A stretch of DNA of 64,000 nt from Lachnospiraceae bacterium (GCA_017450485.1 JAFSTN010000028.1:62001-126000), one strand, 5' to 3'; shown: positions 35,387 to 43,824, numbered from the stretch's first letter. Numbers and translations are program-made. Notes: generated from the sequence alone by a model not told the origin.

Positions 35387-35428
35387 TAAGGTTAAGTTAA
35401 GGTTCAGCGATTTCACCGGTAAGGTTAG
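35387..35428 (+). promoter_or_regulatory. Helically phased direct repeats upstream of the DUF975/two-component operon
   Basis: TAAGGTTAAGT (35387-35397) is followed without gap by TAAGGTTCAGC (35398-35408), an 11-bp direct repeat. A third copy, TAAGGTTAG, starts at 35420, exactly 22 bp after the second. Copies at 11 and 22 bp lie on the same face of the helix, as expected for dimers of an OmpR-type regulator. A possible promoter (TTTCAC 35411-35416, TATGAT 35434-35439, 17-nt spacer) overlaps the third copy. The OmpR-type regulator encoded at 36460 is the natural candidate. Confidence 0.65.
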
Positions 35429-35513
35429 AACTGTATGATATACCCATGAGCAACACACAGAAATGATCTCGAGGAGTTGCGGAATATCGAAACCATACAC
35501 GGAGGAAATGAAA

Positions 35514-36470
35514 ATGTGGACCAGAAAAGAACTTAAGGAGCAGGGAAGAGTAAGCTTTAAAAGAAACTATTGGAGAAGCGTGATCGTAGCGTTTCTGATC
35601 ACGGTGGTTATTGGCGGAGGAGCAGGCTTCAGTGCATTCCATACCGGAATAAACCGAAGCTATAATCAGGCCGATGATTTTGACACCGACATCGAGATCA
35701 GCGGTTATCCCAACAACACCACGATAACGATCAACGGAGAGAATCTGACTTTGACCGGCGATATAGCCAATGACCTTGCAGAGGATCTTCAGGAAGCCGG
35801 AATATCGGAAATAACACCCGGCGATCTGGAAGACTTTGCGGAAGAAGCCGGTGGTATTTCCGGGGCTGCTCTGGGTGCGGCAGTAGCAGTCGGAGCTTTG
35901 GCAGTCATCTTTGTCTCCGTGATAATACTTGCGTTGATCATGGCATTTAATGCGTTTGTTGTTAACCCGTTCGTAGTCGGTGCTCAGAGGTTCTTTGTGA
36001 GAAACCTGAATGAGGAAGCCAGTGTCAGCAACATCGGATATGCATATGACAACAACTATAAGAATGTTGCGATTACCATGTTCTTCAGAGACCTGTATAC
36101 TATCCTTTGGGGACTGCTGTTCATCATACCCGGTATCGTTAAGTCATATGAGTACCGTATGATCCCCTATCTGCTGGCAGATGATCCCACGATGACACAG
36201 GAGCAGGCATTCGCCATCAGTAAGGAAATGATGACAGGCAACAAGTGGAAGGCTTTTGTTCTTGATCTGTCCTTCCTCGGCTGGCATATATTAAGCCTCT
36301 TCACATTTGGAATACTTAGGATATTCTGGGTATCTCCTTATGAGTATTCAACCGATGCCGCACTCTACAGAAGACTCCTCATGGAGCGTGGAACCGCAAG
36401 CTACGATGCACAGGCAATACCTGCTGAAGTTACTTATGTACAGGAGAACGTAGATTCGGATGAGTTATAA
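35514..36470 (+). CDS. DUF975 family membrane protein
   Basis: 318 residues. It begins MWTRKELKEQGRVSFKRNYW, as DUF975 proteins usually do, and continues with a first membrane segment, a roughly 90-residue outer part, and further segments at about 137-165, 205-232 and 262-285. VVGAQRFFVRNLNEEASVS and PGIVKSYEYRMIPYLLADDP are family signatures. ATG 35514 lies 8 nt after GGAGG (35501-35505); ATG 35508 would be too close. It overlaps the response regulator gene by 11 nt, so it belongs to that operon. Function unknown; a link to envelope stress is possible but unproven. Confidence 0.87.
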   Translation: MWTRKELKEQGRVSFKRNYWRSVIVAFLITVVIGGGAGFSAFHTGINRSYNQADDFDTDIEISGYPNNTTITINGENLTLTGDIANDLAEDLQEAGISEITPGDLEDFAEEAGGISGAALGAAVAVGALAVIFVSVIILALIMAFNAFVVNPFVVGAQRFFVRNLNEEASVSNIGYAYDNNYKNVAITMFFRDLYTILWGLLFIIPGIVKSYEYRMIPYLLADDPTMTQEQAFAISKEMMTGNKWKAFVLDLSFLGWHILSLFTFGILRIFWVSPYEYSTDAALYRRLLMERGTASYDAQAIPAEVTYVQENVDSDEL

Positions 36471-37149
36471 GATACTGATCGCAGATGATGAGCCGGAGAT
36501 CAGAGACCTGCTCCGGCTCTATCTGGAAAATGAAAAATATGAAGTGGTTGAGGCGGCGAACGGCGTGGAGGCTCTCCGCCTCATAGATGTTGAAAAACCG
36601 GACCTGATCATGCTCGATATAATGATGCCGCAGATGGACGGCTATCAGGTACTCAAGCATATCCGCGAGGATAATAATGTGCCGGTGATCATAATCTCGG
36701 CCAAGGATGAAGATTCGGAGAAGATACTCGGACTCAACCTGGGCGCCGATGATTATATTGCCAAACCGTTTAATCCGTTGGAGGTGATTGCCAGAGTCAA
36801 CTCCGGTCTTCGAAGGTTCTATTCCCTCGGAGCGACGACGGAATCAGAAACCGGCAGTCTGATACAGGTCCGGGATCTGGAACTTGATCCGGAGAGCTTC
36901 ACGCTTACCAAAGCAGGTGAGGTGATAGAACTCACGAGTGTTGAGTATAAGATCATGGAGCTCCTTATGACTCATCCCGGCAAGGTATTTACCAAGCAGC
37001 AGATATATGAGTATGCATGGGGGGATGAGTATTTCGTAGCTGACAACAATATCATGGTGTGTATCAGCAAGCTTCGTTCCAAGCTGTCCGATGAGAATTC
37101 GGAATACATCAAAACACTGAGAGGACTGGGGTACAGACTGGAAAAGTAG
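36460..37149 (+). CDS. OmpR/VanR-type response regulator
   Basis: 229 residues. Receiver domain 1-118: ILIADDEPEIRDLL with the acidic pocket, LIMLDIMMPQMDGYQVL with the phospho-accepting aspartate, and DDYIAKPFNPLEV with the conserved lysine. The C-terminal winged helix (about 130-229) has ELTSVEYKIMELLMTHPGKVF and YIKTLRGLGYRLEK. It acts with the histidine kinase immediately downstream and is a likely regulator of its own operon through the phased repeats at 35387-35428. Confidence 0.95.
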   Translation: MSYKILIADDEPEIRDLLRLYLENEKYEVVEAANGVEALRLIDVEKPDLIMLDIMMPQMDGYQVLKHIREDNNVPVIIISAKDEDSEKILGLNLGADDYIAKPFNPLEVIARVNSGLRRFYSLGATTESETGSLIQVRDLELDPESFTLTKAGEVIELTSVEYKIMELLMTHPGKVFTKQQIYEYAWGDEYFVADNNIMVCISKLRSKLSDENSEYIKTLRGLGYRLEK

Positions 37150-37170
37150 AGAGTTATCCCTAAGAAAGAC

Positions 37171-38379
37171 ATGAAAGAAAATAAAAGCCTTCAACTGACT
37201 CTGATAGCTAAATTCATGCAGATAGTTGTCGCCTGCGCCGCAGCGGAGGCGATAATCTTTTATGTATTGAGCAAAACCGTTATCAGGGGATTGATGCTGT
37301 TCTTTTTCGATACTGATAAAGTGGCCAATATAAGCATGGCACAGGCAGGTGTTGCCGTGATCGTCGTGCTGCTTGGGACCATTCTGAGTCTGATATCGAT
37401 CATCCTTCCCCAGCAGGTTATCAGACCGATGGAAATCATTGTCGGGGCAGTGAACAGACTGACGGCCGGGATCCTGAATCTTCCGGAGGAAATGGATATC
37501 CTCGGAAACATGTCTGTACCGATGAGGCTCCTTTTGACGATCACTTTGATCGTCACGGTTGTCATTATCGTATTACCTTATGCTATAGCGGCTGTGCATT
37601 TTTCATACGTAGTAGTCAGGAACTTCAGGGCTATCGAGGACCGGGAACGGGCGGAAAGAGAAGAAAATGAGCGTAAACGGAATCTCATGCTGTCCGATAT
37701 AGCGCATGATCTGCGTACTCCCATAACTACGGTTGCGGGGTATGCACAGGCATTGGATGAGGGGATGATATCCGATGACCGCAGAAGCGAGATATACTCG
37801 GCGATACGGGCGAAGTCTGCACGTATGAGTGAGCTCATCGATCTGCTGTTTGACTATGTGAAGCTTGACAGCGACGGGTTTGAACTGCATCCGGAATCCC
37901 TGGACATATGTGAACTGGTCCGTGAATGTGCGGCGTTCGCATATTCGGATATAGAGGATGCGGGTATGGAACTGGACATAGGAGTGCCTGACGGGGAGAT
38001 CCGGATAAATGCCGATCGAGTCCAGCTTTCACGGGTACTTAATAATCTGATCACAAATGCAGTCAGACATAACGGAGAAGGATGCCGGATAGGTATATAT
38101 CTTTCCCGTGATGATGATCGTACGGATATCATGATATGCGATAACGGCGAACTGATAGATGAGGAAAAGGCAAAACATTTGTTTGAGCCATTTGTGAGAG
38201 GCGATGAATCCAGAAGCAGCTCAGGCGGTTCGGGCCTCGGACTCTCTATAGCACAGAAGATCGTAAGCATGCACGGATACAGGATCAGACTCGTGCAAAG
38301 GCCCGACATCATCGGTTATCCGCCGGCTGCTTCCTATGCCAAAATGTTTCTGGTATCCATCCCCCTTAAAGATCGATGA
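37171..38379 (+). CDS. Sensor histidine kinase of the DUF975 operon
   Basis: 402 residues. Membrane segments lie at about 10-35 and 50-72, with another at 112-135; there is little extracytoplasmic sequence, so it may sense within the membrane. The phospho-accepting histidine is in LSDIAHDLRTPITTVAGY (about residue 177-190). The ATPase domain shows the N box LITNAVRHNGEGC, the G1 region DIMICDNGE and G2 GGSGLGLSIAQKIVSMHGY. VanS-like architecture. The cognate regulator gene lies 21 nt upstream. Confidence 0.93.
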   Translation: MKENKSLQLTLIAKFMQIVVACAAAEAIIFYVLSKTVIRGLMLFFFDTDKVANISMAQAGVAVIVVLLGTILSLISIILPQQVIRPMEIIVGAVNRLTAGILNLPEEMDILGNMSVPMRLLLTITLIVTVVIIVLPYAIAAVHFSYVVVRNFRAIEDRERAEREENERKRNLMLSDIAHDLRTPITTVAGYAQALDEGMISDDRRSEIYSAIRAKSARMSELIDLLFDYVKLDSDGFELHPESLDICELVRECAAFAYSDIEDAGMELDIGVPDGEIRINADRVQLSRVLNNLITNAVRHNGEGCRIGIYLSRDDDRTDIMICDNGELIDEEKAKHLFEPFVRGDESRSSSGGSGLGLSIAQKIVSMHGYRIRLVQRPDIIGYPPAASYAKMFLVSIPLKDR

Positions 38380-38385
38380 TCCGTT

Positions 38386-38413
38386 GCCGAAGTATTGCGA
38401 GATATGCTTCGGC
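38386..38413 (+). other. Hairpin upstream of the amino-acid importer
   Basis: GCCGAAGTAT (38386-38395) pairs with ATGCTTCGGC-type sequence at 38404-38413 (ten pairs, one G-U), loop of eight, with no T-run behind. It may end the two-component operon weakly. TG-C-TACATT at 38436-38444 downstream is a possible extended -10 for the importer. Confidence 0.4.
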
Positions 38414-38493
38414 TATGGATATATATACGGTTTTGTGCTACATTAGATGAGTGTGAGTTTAGGGGGAAGTGTGTCCCCGGATAGGAGGAGATT

Positions 38494-39292
38494 ATGAAAA
38501 AAAAGAATTATTGCGGTTTTATGTGCGATGGCATGCATGATGTCGCTTGTTGCATGCGGGTCCGGAAGTGCGGGTGCATCCGACAGTGATGTGGCGTATA
38601 TCAAGGACAAGGGCACTCTTGTAGTTGGAATCACTGATTTCGCACCCATGGATTATAAGAACGACAGCGGTGAGTGGATCGGATTCGATGCCGACATGGC
38701 GACCAAGATTGCTTCTACATTGGGTGTTAAGGTTGAATTTGTGGAGATCGACTGGGATAATAAGATCCTTGAGCTGGAGAACAAGTCCATCGATGTGGTA
38801 TGGAACGGCATGACTCTTACCGATGAAGTGAAGAATTCCATGGAGTGTACCAAGCCGTATCTTAACAACGCACAGGTTGTAGTCGTAAGCGCTGACAAGG
38901 CTGCTTCCGTTACTGATACATCATCTGCTTCGGCTCTTACATATGCAGTGGAAGCAGGATCTGCAGGTGAGGCAGCCGCTGCCGACAACGGATTTGAGTA
39001 TACTTCCGTATCCAGCCAGTCTGATGCTGTTATGGAAGTGGCAGCAGGCACATCCGATGCCTGCATCATCGATCTGCTGATGGCAGGAGCCATGGTAGGT
39101 GAGGGTACCAGCTATCCTGAACTGGCTACCACATCCGTGGAGCTTACCAGTGAGGAATACGGTGTCGGATGCCGCAAGGGTTCTGATCTGGCCGCTTATA
39201 TCAATGATCAGTTTAAGACCCTTTATGATGACGGAACCGTTAACAAGATAGCTGAGATCTACGGCGTTCAGTATGCTATTCTTCCCCAGTAA
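38494..39292 (+). CDS. Amino-acid ABC transporter substrate-binding lipoprotein, frame disrupted in A8 run after start
   Basis: The main frame (38498-39292) reads KRIIAVLCAMACMMSLVACGSGSAG, a full lipoprotein signal with lipobox LVAC, then VAYIKDKGTLVVGITDFAPM and the family 3 solute-binding fold to the stop. The only start with a proper ribosome site, ATG 38494 behind AGGAGGAG, is one base out of frame with it: eight A follow the ATG where seven would give MKKRIIAVL. As written, translation could start only at the internal ATG 38528, cutting the signal peptide. The rest of the frame is intact. A sequence error, phase variation or transcript slippage are all possible. It precedes permease and ATPase genes for polar amino acids. 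Confidence 0.85.
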
Positions 39293-39296
39293 GGGG

Positions 39297-39320
39297 TTTC
39301 CCGGACGGGATGTCCGGAAG
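39297..39320 (+). other. Intercistronic hairpin after the amino-acid binding protein gene
   Basis: CCGGAC (39301-39306) pairs with GTCCGG (39312-39317), just behind the stop codon and before the permease start at 39326. No T-run. Probably stabilises the upstream mRNA part. Confidence 0.4.
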
Positions 39321-39325
39321 ACATT

Positions 39326-39982
39326 ATGTTTGTAACAGTTACCCTGTCCCTGTTAGAGGGATTTCTAGGAACAATCAAATTATTTGCGTTGACACTTCTG
39401 CTTTCTCTGCCTCTCGGACTGATATTAAGCTTCGGTTCGATGGAGAAACTGGGTGTCATACGCTATCCCATCAGATTCCTGATATGGGTGATCAGGGGAA
39501 CTCCGCTGATGCTTCAGCTGCTGGTCATTTATTACGGACCGGGTATATTCTTTGGCGTCAATATATGGGGCGGTTCGCCGAGCGGTCGTTTTACAGCAGC
39601 GCTTGTTGCGTTTGTGATCAATTATTCGTGCTATTTTTCAGAGATATTCAGGGGAGGCATACAGTCTATCCCTGTCGGTCAGTATGAAGCCGGTCAGGTG
39701 TTGGGCATGACCAAGAAGCAGATTTTCTTTAAGGTCGTGCTGCTGCAGGTCATCAAACGTATAGTACCGCCCATGTCTAATGAAATCATAACTCTGGTCA
39801 AGGATACTTCCCTGGCCAGGGTTATTGCTGTTTATGAGATCATCTGGAACGGCCAGGCTTTCATCAAGTCGAGCGGTATCATATGGCCGTTGTTCTATAC
39901 GGGTGCGTTCTATCTGATATTCAGCGGACTGCTGACACTGCTGTTTGGATACATAGAGAAGAAACTCAGTTACTTCAGATAA
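39326..39982 (+). CDS. Polar amino-acid ABC transporter permease
   Basis: 218 residues, about five membrane segments. LEGFLGTIKLFALTLLLSLPLG opens the His/Glu/Gln/Arg permease family, RGTPLMLQLLVIYYG follows, and the EAA loop is VPVGQYEAGQVLGMTKKQ-like (PVGQYEAGQVLGMTKKQIFF). NEIITLVKDTSLARVIAVYEI is the usual C-terminal signature. It forms the channel for the binding protein encoded before it and the ATPase encoded after it. Confidence 0.93.
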   Translation: MFVTVTLSLLEGFLGTIKLFALTLLLSLPLGLILSFGSMEKLGVIRYPIRFLIWVIRGTPLMLQLLVIYYGPGIFFGVNIWGGSPSGRFTAALVAFVINYSCYFSEIFRGGIQSIPVGQYEAGQVLGMTKKQIFFKVVLLQVIKRIVPPMSNEIITLVKDTSLARVIAVYEIIWNGQAFIKSSGIIWPLFYTGAFYLIFSGLLTLLFGYIEKKLSYFR

Positions 39983-40018
39983 CTGTTTTGGGACGCACAG
40001 AGGATACGGAGAAATCAT

Positions 40019-40780
40019 ATGCCCATACTTGAAGTTAAGGATATCCACAAAAGCTTTGACAGTGAAGTCATATTAAAGGGGATAAGCTTCTCAATGGATG
40101 CAGGTGAATCCGTGTCGATCATAGGATCGTCAGGGAGCGGCAAGACCACGCTTTTAAGATGCTTAAACTTCCTGGAGACACCCGACGAGGGGACTATCAC
40201 CGTACAGGGAGAGCAGATATTCGATGCGCATGCGCCGGCGCTTAAGCCGGAGGAAATCCGCGAGCGGCGTCTCCATTTCGGTCTGGTATTTCAGCAGTTT
40301 AATCTCTTTCCGCAGTATACTGCGCTTGAGAATGTATGTCTGGCGCCGAAGATTACTTCGGAGAAGCCCGATATCAAACAGATCGAGGAGACCGGCCGTA
40401 AGCTGCTGGATCAGATGGGCTTATCCGACCGTATGAACAATTATCCGCACCAGCTCTCCGGCGGCCAGCAGCAGAGAGTTGCGATAGCTCGTGCTCTGGC
40501 TCTCAAGCCGGATATTTTATGCTTCGATGAACCCACATCCGCTCTCGATCCGGAGCTGACCGGCGAGGTATTAAAAGTCATCCGAGGACTTGCCGAGCAG
40601 AAGACAACCATGATCATAGTCACGCATGAGATGTCTTTTGCACGTGATGTATCCGATAAGGTCATCTTCATGGACGGAGGCGTCATCGTCGAGCAGGGCG
40701 CTCCTGACGATGTCATAAACAATCCGAAGGAAGAACGAACCAGACAGTTCCTGGCTGGATATTCGGGGATAAGAAAATAA
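40019..40780 (+). CDS. Polar amino-acid ABC transporter ATPase (GlnQ type)
   Basis: 253 residues. Walker A GSSGSGKT at 36-43, Q-loop [17 protein letters not shown], signature [19 protein letters not shown], Walker [16 protein letters not shown], and switch histidine in [13 protein letters not shown]-family ATPase for polar amino acids. The ATG follows GGAG with a 7-nt gap. It is the last gene of the importer and borders the AT-rich island. Confidence 0.95.
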   Translation: MPILEVKDIHKSFDSEVILKGISFSMDAGESVSIIGSSGSGKTTLLRCLNFLETPDEGTITVQGEQIFDAHAPALKPEEIRERRLHFGLVFQQFNLFPQYTALENVCLAPKITSEKPDIKQIEETGRKLLDQMGLSDRMNNYPHQLSGGQQQRVAIARALALKPDILCFDEPTSALDPELTGEVLKVIRGLAEQKTTMIIVTHEMSFARDVSDKVIFMDGGVIVEQGAPDDVINNPKEERTRQFLAGYSGIRK

Positions 40781-40810
40781 TTGTTTGAATTGGAAATGTT
40801 TTAGAAGAGA

Positions 40811-41142
40811 TTATTGCTTTACGATTAGCGCATCATTACAACTAGCGAAGCAATCTATAGTTGCTTCAATTGCTCGCAGTTGATCTTCAGTAAGTCCGCT
40901 TAGCTTTTCTTGTATTCTGTGAAGGTCATTTGGCTTCTTGATATCTTCGTTAAAGAATTCCGTCAGAGAAATATTAAAGAAATCGCATATGTCAGTAAGT
41001 GCCTGCATAGATGGCGTGGCTCTCATGGAAGTCAATGATTGGATATATGATCCGCTTTTCCCTATTTCTATACCAAGCTGATATTCGGATATCTCGTAGT
41101 CAAGTCTTAATTCGGTGATTCTCTTATCAGATTTCGATTCAT
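40811..41142 (-). pseudogene. XRE-family regulator with a disrupted 5' end
   Basis: On the minus strand the frame ending at TAA 40811-40813 is open back to a stop at 41170-41168. It encodes a complete Xre helix-turn-helix, RITELRLDYEISEYQLGIE, then IGKSGSYIQSLTSMRATPSM and ICDFFNISLTEFF, plus a helical tail. That frame has no ATG, GTG or TTG before the domain; the first is TTG 41035, which would remove half of it. ATG 41142 in another frame gives MNRNLIRESPN then stop, and one extra base near 41125 would join it to RITELR. A one-base deletion is the simplest reading. No ribosome site is visible before 41142. Confidence 0.6.
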
Positions 41143-41174
41143 AATAGGAAAAGATATTAAAAAGGGGTTAGGAT

Positions 41175-41249
41175 ATGCACAAAAACACACTAGAAGGACT
41201 GAAAATGGTATACAACATATACATTTGTGATGATGAACCTCAAACATAG
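41175..41249 (+). pseudogene. Stub resembling a response-regulator N-terminus
   Basis: ATG 41175, behind GGGGTTAGG, opens a 24-codon frame ending at TAG 41247. The last part, MVYNIYICDDEPQT, resembles the first strand and acidic pair of LytTR/AgrA-type receivers (IYICDDE). It stops at once and runs into a different coding fragment in another frame, so it may be what is left after a deletion. It could also be a short leader peptide. The resemblance covers only about 12 residues. Confidence 0.35.
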
Positions 41250-41493
41250 TAAAGATGGAACTTTAGAGCATGACGGTATTAAGAGATATGCTATAGCACT
41301 TGGGCCACAACTTCAGAATCATGAGATTGTTATCGGTGATAAACCACATGCGGAATTGAAAGAGACAAATTGGGGCAATATTGTTGAGTGGTATACATTG
41401 AAGTGCGACGGTGAATACAATAAAAGTTTAGGATTGAAGCAATATGATATGAATTCGCAAATAATAATTTATAGAAATGAGGTGATATGGTAG
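41233..41493 (+). pseudogene. EWY-motif fragment, first copy (decayed gene remnant)
   Basis: 86 residues from ATG 41233, no clear ribosome site and no signal peptide. GIKRYAIALGPQLQN looks like the interior of a longer secreted or phage-like protein. Residues after about 48 read NWGNIVEWYTLKCDG and GLKQYDMNSQIIIYRNEV. The second half resembles the fragment at 42491-42628 (GNVIEWYAPMEG, then RIIDYD). It overlaps the following gene by 7 nt. I take it as an internally deleted relic, but a short functional protein cannot be ruled out. Confidence 0.45.
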
Positions 41494-42332
41494 TGCTCAT
41501 TATGCGTATCATTATGACAATATGGAGTATTGTATTTTTTTTCGAAACCCTCTGCATGCAAAACTGTGGATCTGATACTTCTATTGAAGATATTGCGAAC
41601 AAGTATAGTTACAACGTTCAGAGTTATTCAAACGATTATAAAGAGAGTGAACAATTTGATTATGAATACTCTCCTAGTAGTGAGAAACTGGATTCATTTT
41701 CGGATGAGGAAGTGGGTATTATTATAGACATTATATCAGCGGAGTATGAGAAAACGGACCAAAAGACAGCGATGTTTGAGAAAGGCGTGGAAGTATTAGA
41801 GAAGTATTCAAGATTAGCATTGGAAGAGGGGGGCAGGTATCGTTGGGAATTGCTTGATGCTAACCATGATGGCTTCAGTGATCTAATCCTTTCAGAAACA
41901 TACGATATAGTGTGGAATCAACAGGTTATTATTGCTATTTTCGATATAAAAAAGAAGGGAGACTGTATTTATTTTGATGATGTAGATATGACATCATTTG
42001 ATTTTGTGTCAGATAATCGGACTATAATTAGTTGCACCTTCGATAGCGATTCCCTTGCTTTTGCAGATGGTGAGAATACCTTATCAATCTGGTATGTGGA
42101 GAATTACAGCGAGGAAGATACTACAAAATGGGAGGATTGGGCTAGACGGTATAACGTAGAGTTGAAGAATGGATATAACGTCTATTTTATGCTGGAATCA
42201 AAAAAAAGTCCGGATAATACCACGGATAAAAAAGATGATACATATAGATTTATCTCAAGAGAGCAGTATGGTCAATTGTTTGAGACTATGACAGGAACTG
42301 GTATCGAAACAATACAAGAATGGTTAAACTGA
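41487..42332 (+). CDS. Secreted or membrane-anchored protein of unknown family, paralogue A
   Basis: 281 residues. The N-terminus is hydrophobic (MRIIMTIWSIVFFF) with cysteines at LCMQNCGSD, but a normal lipobox is not evident. The mature part is acidic. It contains WELLDANHDGFSDLILSE, an Asp-rich loop, then WARRYNVELKNGYNVYF and FISREQYGQLFETMTGTG near the end. The same landmarks in the same order occur in the protein at 42642-43535. ATG 41487 follows GAGG closely; ATG 41502 is an alternative. The gene is AT-richer than the flanking chromosome. I do not recognise the family. Confidence 0.7.
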   Translation: MVVLIMRIIMTIWSIVFFFETLCMQNCGSDTSIEDIANKYSYNVQSYSNDYKESEQFDYEYSPSSEKLDSFSDEEVGIIIDIISAEYEKTDQKTAMFEKGVEVLEKYSRLALEEGGRYRWELLDANHDGFSDLILSETYDIVWNQQVIIAIFDIKKKGDCIYFDDVDMTSFDFVSDNRTIISCTFDSDSLAFADGENTLSIWYVENYSEEDTTKWEDWARRYNVELKNGYNVYFMLESKKSPDNTTDKKDDTYRFISREQYGQLFETMTGTGIETIQEWLN

Positions 42333-42490
42333 AACAGGTTAACTATGAGCGATATTATTATCTGTTAAAAAAATGGTTTAGCTAACATGCTGAAAGCTAC
42401 TGCGCGATATAATTAGAGACAATAGATAAAGTAGAAATCATTTAATGCGCTCTATGTATAATTCTGGAATGAAAGAAGAAGATAATGTAG

Positions 42491-42628
42491 AGAATTTTAG
42501 TCAATGCAATAATTCAGGATGCAGGGAATGTGATTGAGTGGTACGCGCCTATGGAGGGCCTAACTCAAGGGTTAGATAAGTCAGATGCCAGTGTAAGGAT
42601 AATAGATTATGATGTCTTGTTGCCATAG
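42491..42628 (+). pseudogene. EWY-motif fragment, second copy (decayed gene remnant)
   Basis: The gap 42333-42641 is mostly AT-rich noncoding sequence, but the frame 42491-42628 between two stops reads RILVNAIIQDAGNVIEWYAP, continues with an EGLTQGLDKSDASV stretch, and ends RIIDYDVLLP. It has no start codon near its left end. GNVIEWY and the RIIDYD end match GNIVEWY and QIIIYR of the fragment at 41233-41493. As there, it stands directly before a gene of the unknown paralogue pair. Confidence 0.45.
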
Positions 42629-42641
42629 GAGGATAGGACAG

Positions 42642-43535
42642 ATGAAAAGAGTAGTATGTATAATGCTGTTGGTCATGCTGCTTGTCGGATGCGGACATAG
42701 TACAGAAACCGACCGGATTCTGCAAAGTGATGACATTGAGGAGGATTCAAAGATCGAGATTCTTCAGGAGGAGAATAATTCAATTCATGATACCATTCAA
42801 TCGAATAGTATATCTCTTGCGGATTCGGATGACTCAACGGATGATATTTTAGGGGTGGGAAAGGATCCTCGTGATGAAGTAGATGGAAACGTATTGTCAG
42901 ATGAGGTAACATGGCTTAATCCCGAAAACGCCTATGATTTGCCAATTGACCATATCAGACTTATAAACAGGATTATAAGGGGCGAGTTCGATAATACATC
43001 GAATGAAAACCGCGATACAGAGGAAATGAGAAGGGTTATCCTAAAAAGAAAAGATGCGGAATGGTATTTATGTGATGCGGATGGTGATGATGTTGCGGAA
43101 TTATTTTTTACAGAACCGGCGAAAAAAAATGTGTGGAAAACTGTTATAGGAGAATTCGAACTTGCTAATAATGGTCACTGCTCTTGCTGGGATACCGGAG
43201 ATTTCACGAGCTACGAAGCCTTAACCATATACGGCCGGACATTTAATGTAGAGGACACAGATAACCGGCATTGTATATTTGGAGGATATATTGATGACTC
43301 CGGTATATATACATCCATATACTCTGAGCATATCGTTATAGAGGATGATGAGGATTTTGAACGATACAGAGTATGGGCTGAAGAGAACAATATCGAATTG
43401 AAGCTTGGAGACCATATATACTATGAACTTAGGCAGGACGGCGAATCCAGACTTATCACCAAAGAAGAGTTTATCAAATGCTTTGAAACTATGTCAGGAC
43501 TTGACTTCGAGGTTGTGCGTGCTTGGGTTGAATGA
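42642..43535 (+). CDS. Lipoprotein of unknown family, paralogue B
   Basis: 297 residues from ATG 42642, which follows AGGAGG (42627-42632). Clear lipoprotein signal: KRVVCIMLLVMLLVGC with lipobox LVGC. A low-complexity Asp/Ser/Glu linker reaches about residue 90. The folded part has WYLCDADGDDVAELFF, then GRTFNVEDTDNRHCIFGG, WAEENNIELKLGDHIYYEL and LITKEEFIKCFETMSGLD. These line up with paralogue A, including the Asp-rich loop and the C-terminal FETM helix ending in W-x-E/N. Probably anchored on the outer membrane face. Function unknown. Confidence 0.75.
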   Translation: MKRVVCIMLLVMLLVGCGHSTETDRILQSDDIEEDSKIEILQEENNSIHDTIQSNSISLADSDDSTDDILGVGKDPRDEVDGNVLSDEVTWLNPENAYDLPIDHIRLINRIIRGEFDNTSNENRDTEEMRRVILKRKDAEWYLCDADGDDVAELFFTEPAKKNVWKTVIGEFELANNGHCSCWDTGDFTSYEALTIYGRTFNVEDTDNRHCIFGGYIDDSGIYTSIYSEHIVIEDDEDFERYRVWAEENNIELKLGDHIYYELRQDGESRLITKEEFIKCFETMSGLDFEVVRAWVE

Positions 43536-43553
43536 TGAAGGGATATAACTGTT

Positions 43554-43679
43554 ATGAGTGCATATATCAATGACAGAAAGGAAGAGTTAGATAAGCAACG
43601 TGATTCACTAAGATCACATCTGAGTAGTCTTGACGAATACGATAGGGAGCTTATTTCGATGGAAGAAGAGTTCAGATAG
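43554..43679 (+). CDS. 41-residue charged helical protein
   Basis: A short frame MSAYINDRKEELDKQRDSLRS... ending EYDRELISMEEEFR, entirely compatible with a coiled-coil. The upstream AAGGG is 11 nt from the ATG, which is long. Such small helical proteins occur beside LXG/WXG-type secreted effectors, but the resemblance is general only. It could also be the N-terminal remainder of a longer gene. The following 190 nt to the rubrerythrin stop hold no other frame; only a terminator-like hairpin is seen. Confidence 0.4.
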   Translation: MSAYINDRKEELDKQRDSLRSHLSSLDEYDRELISMEEEFR

Positions 43680-43824
43680 ATAGTGTCAATTATTTTTCGC
43701 AAATTCATTTTTGCCACTCAGTAGCCGGGAGTTAGCCGGCAATTGTATCTGATATTCTACTCGTAGGGATTAATTATAGTAAGGGTAGCAAGGAATACAG
43801 TTGTAAAATAGAAAACTATGAATG

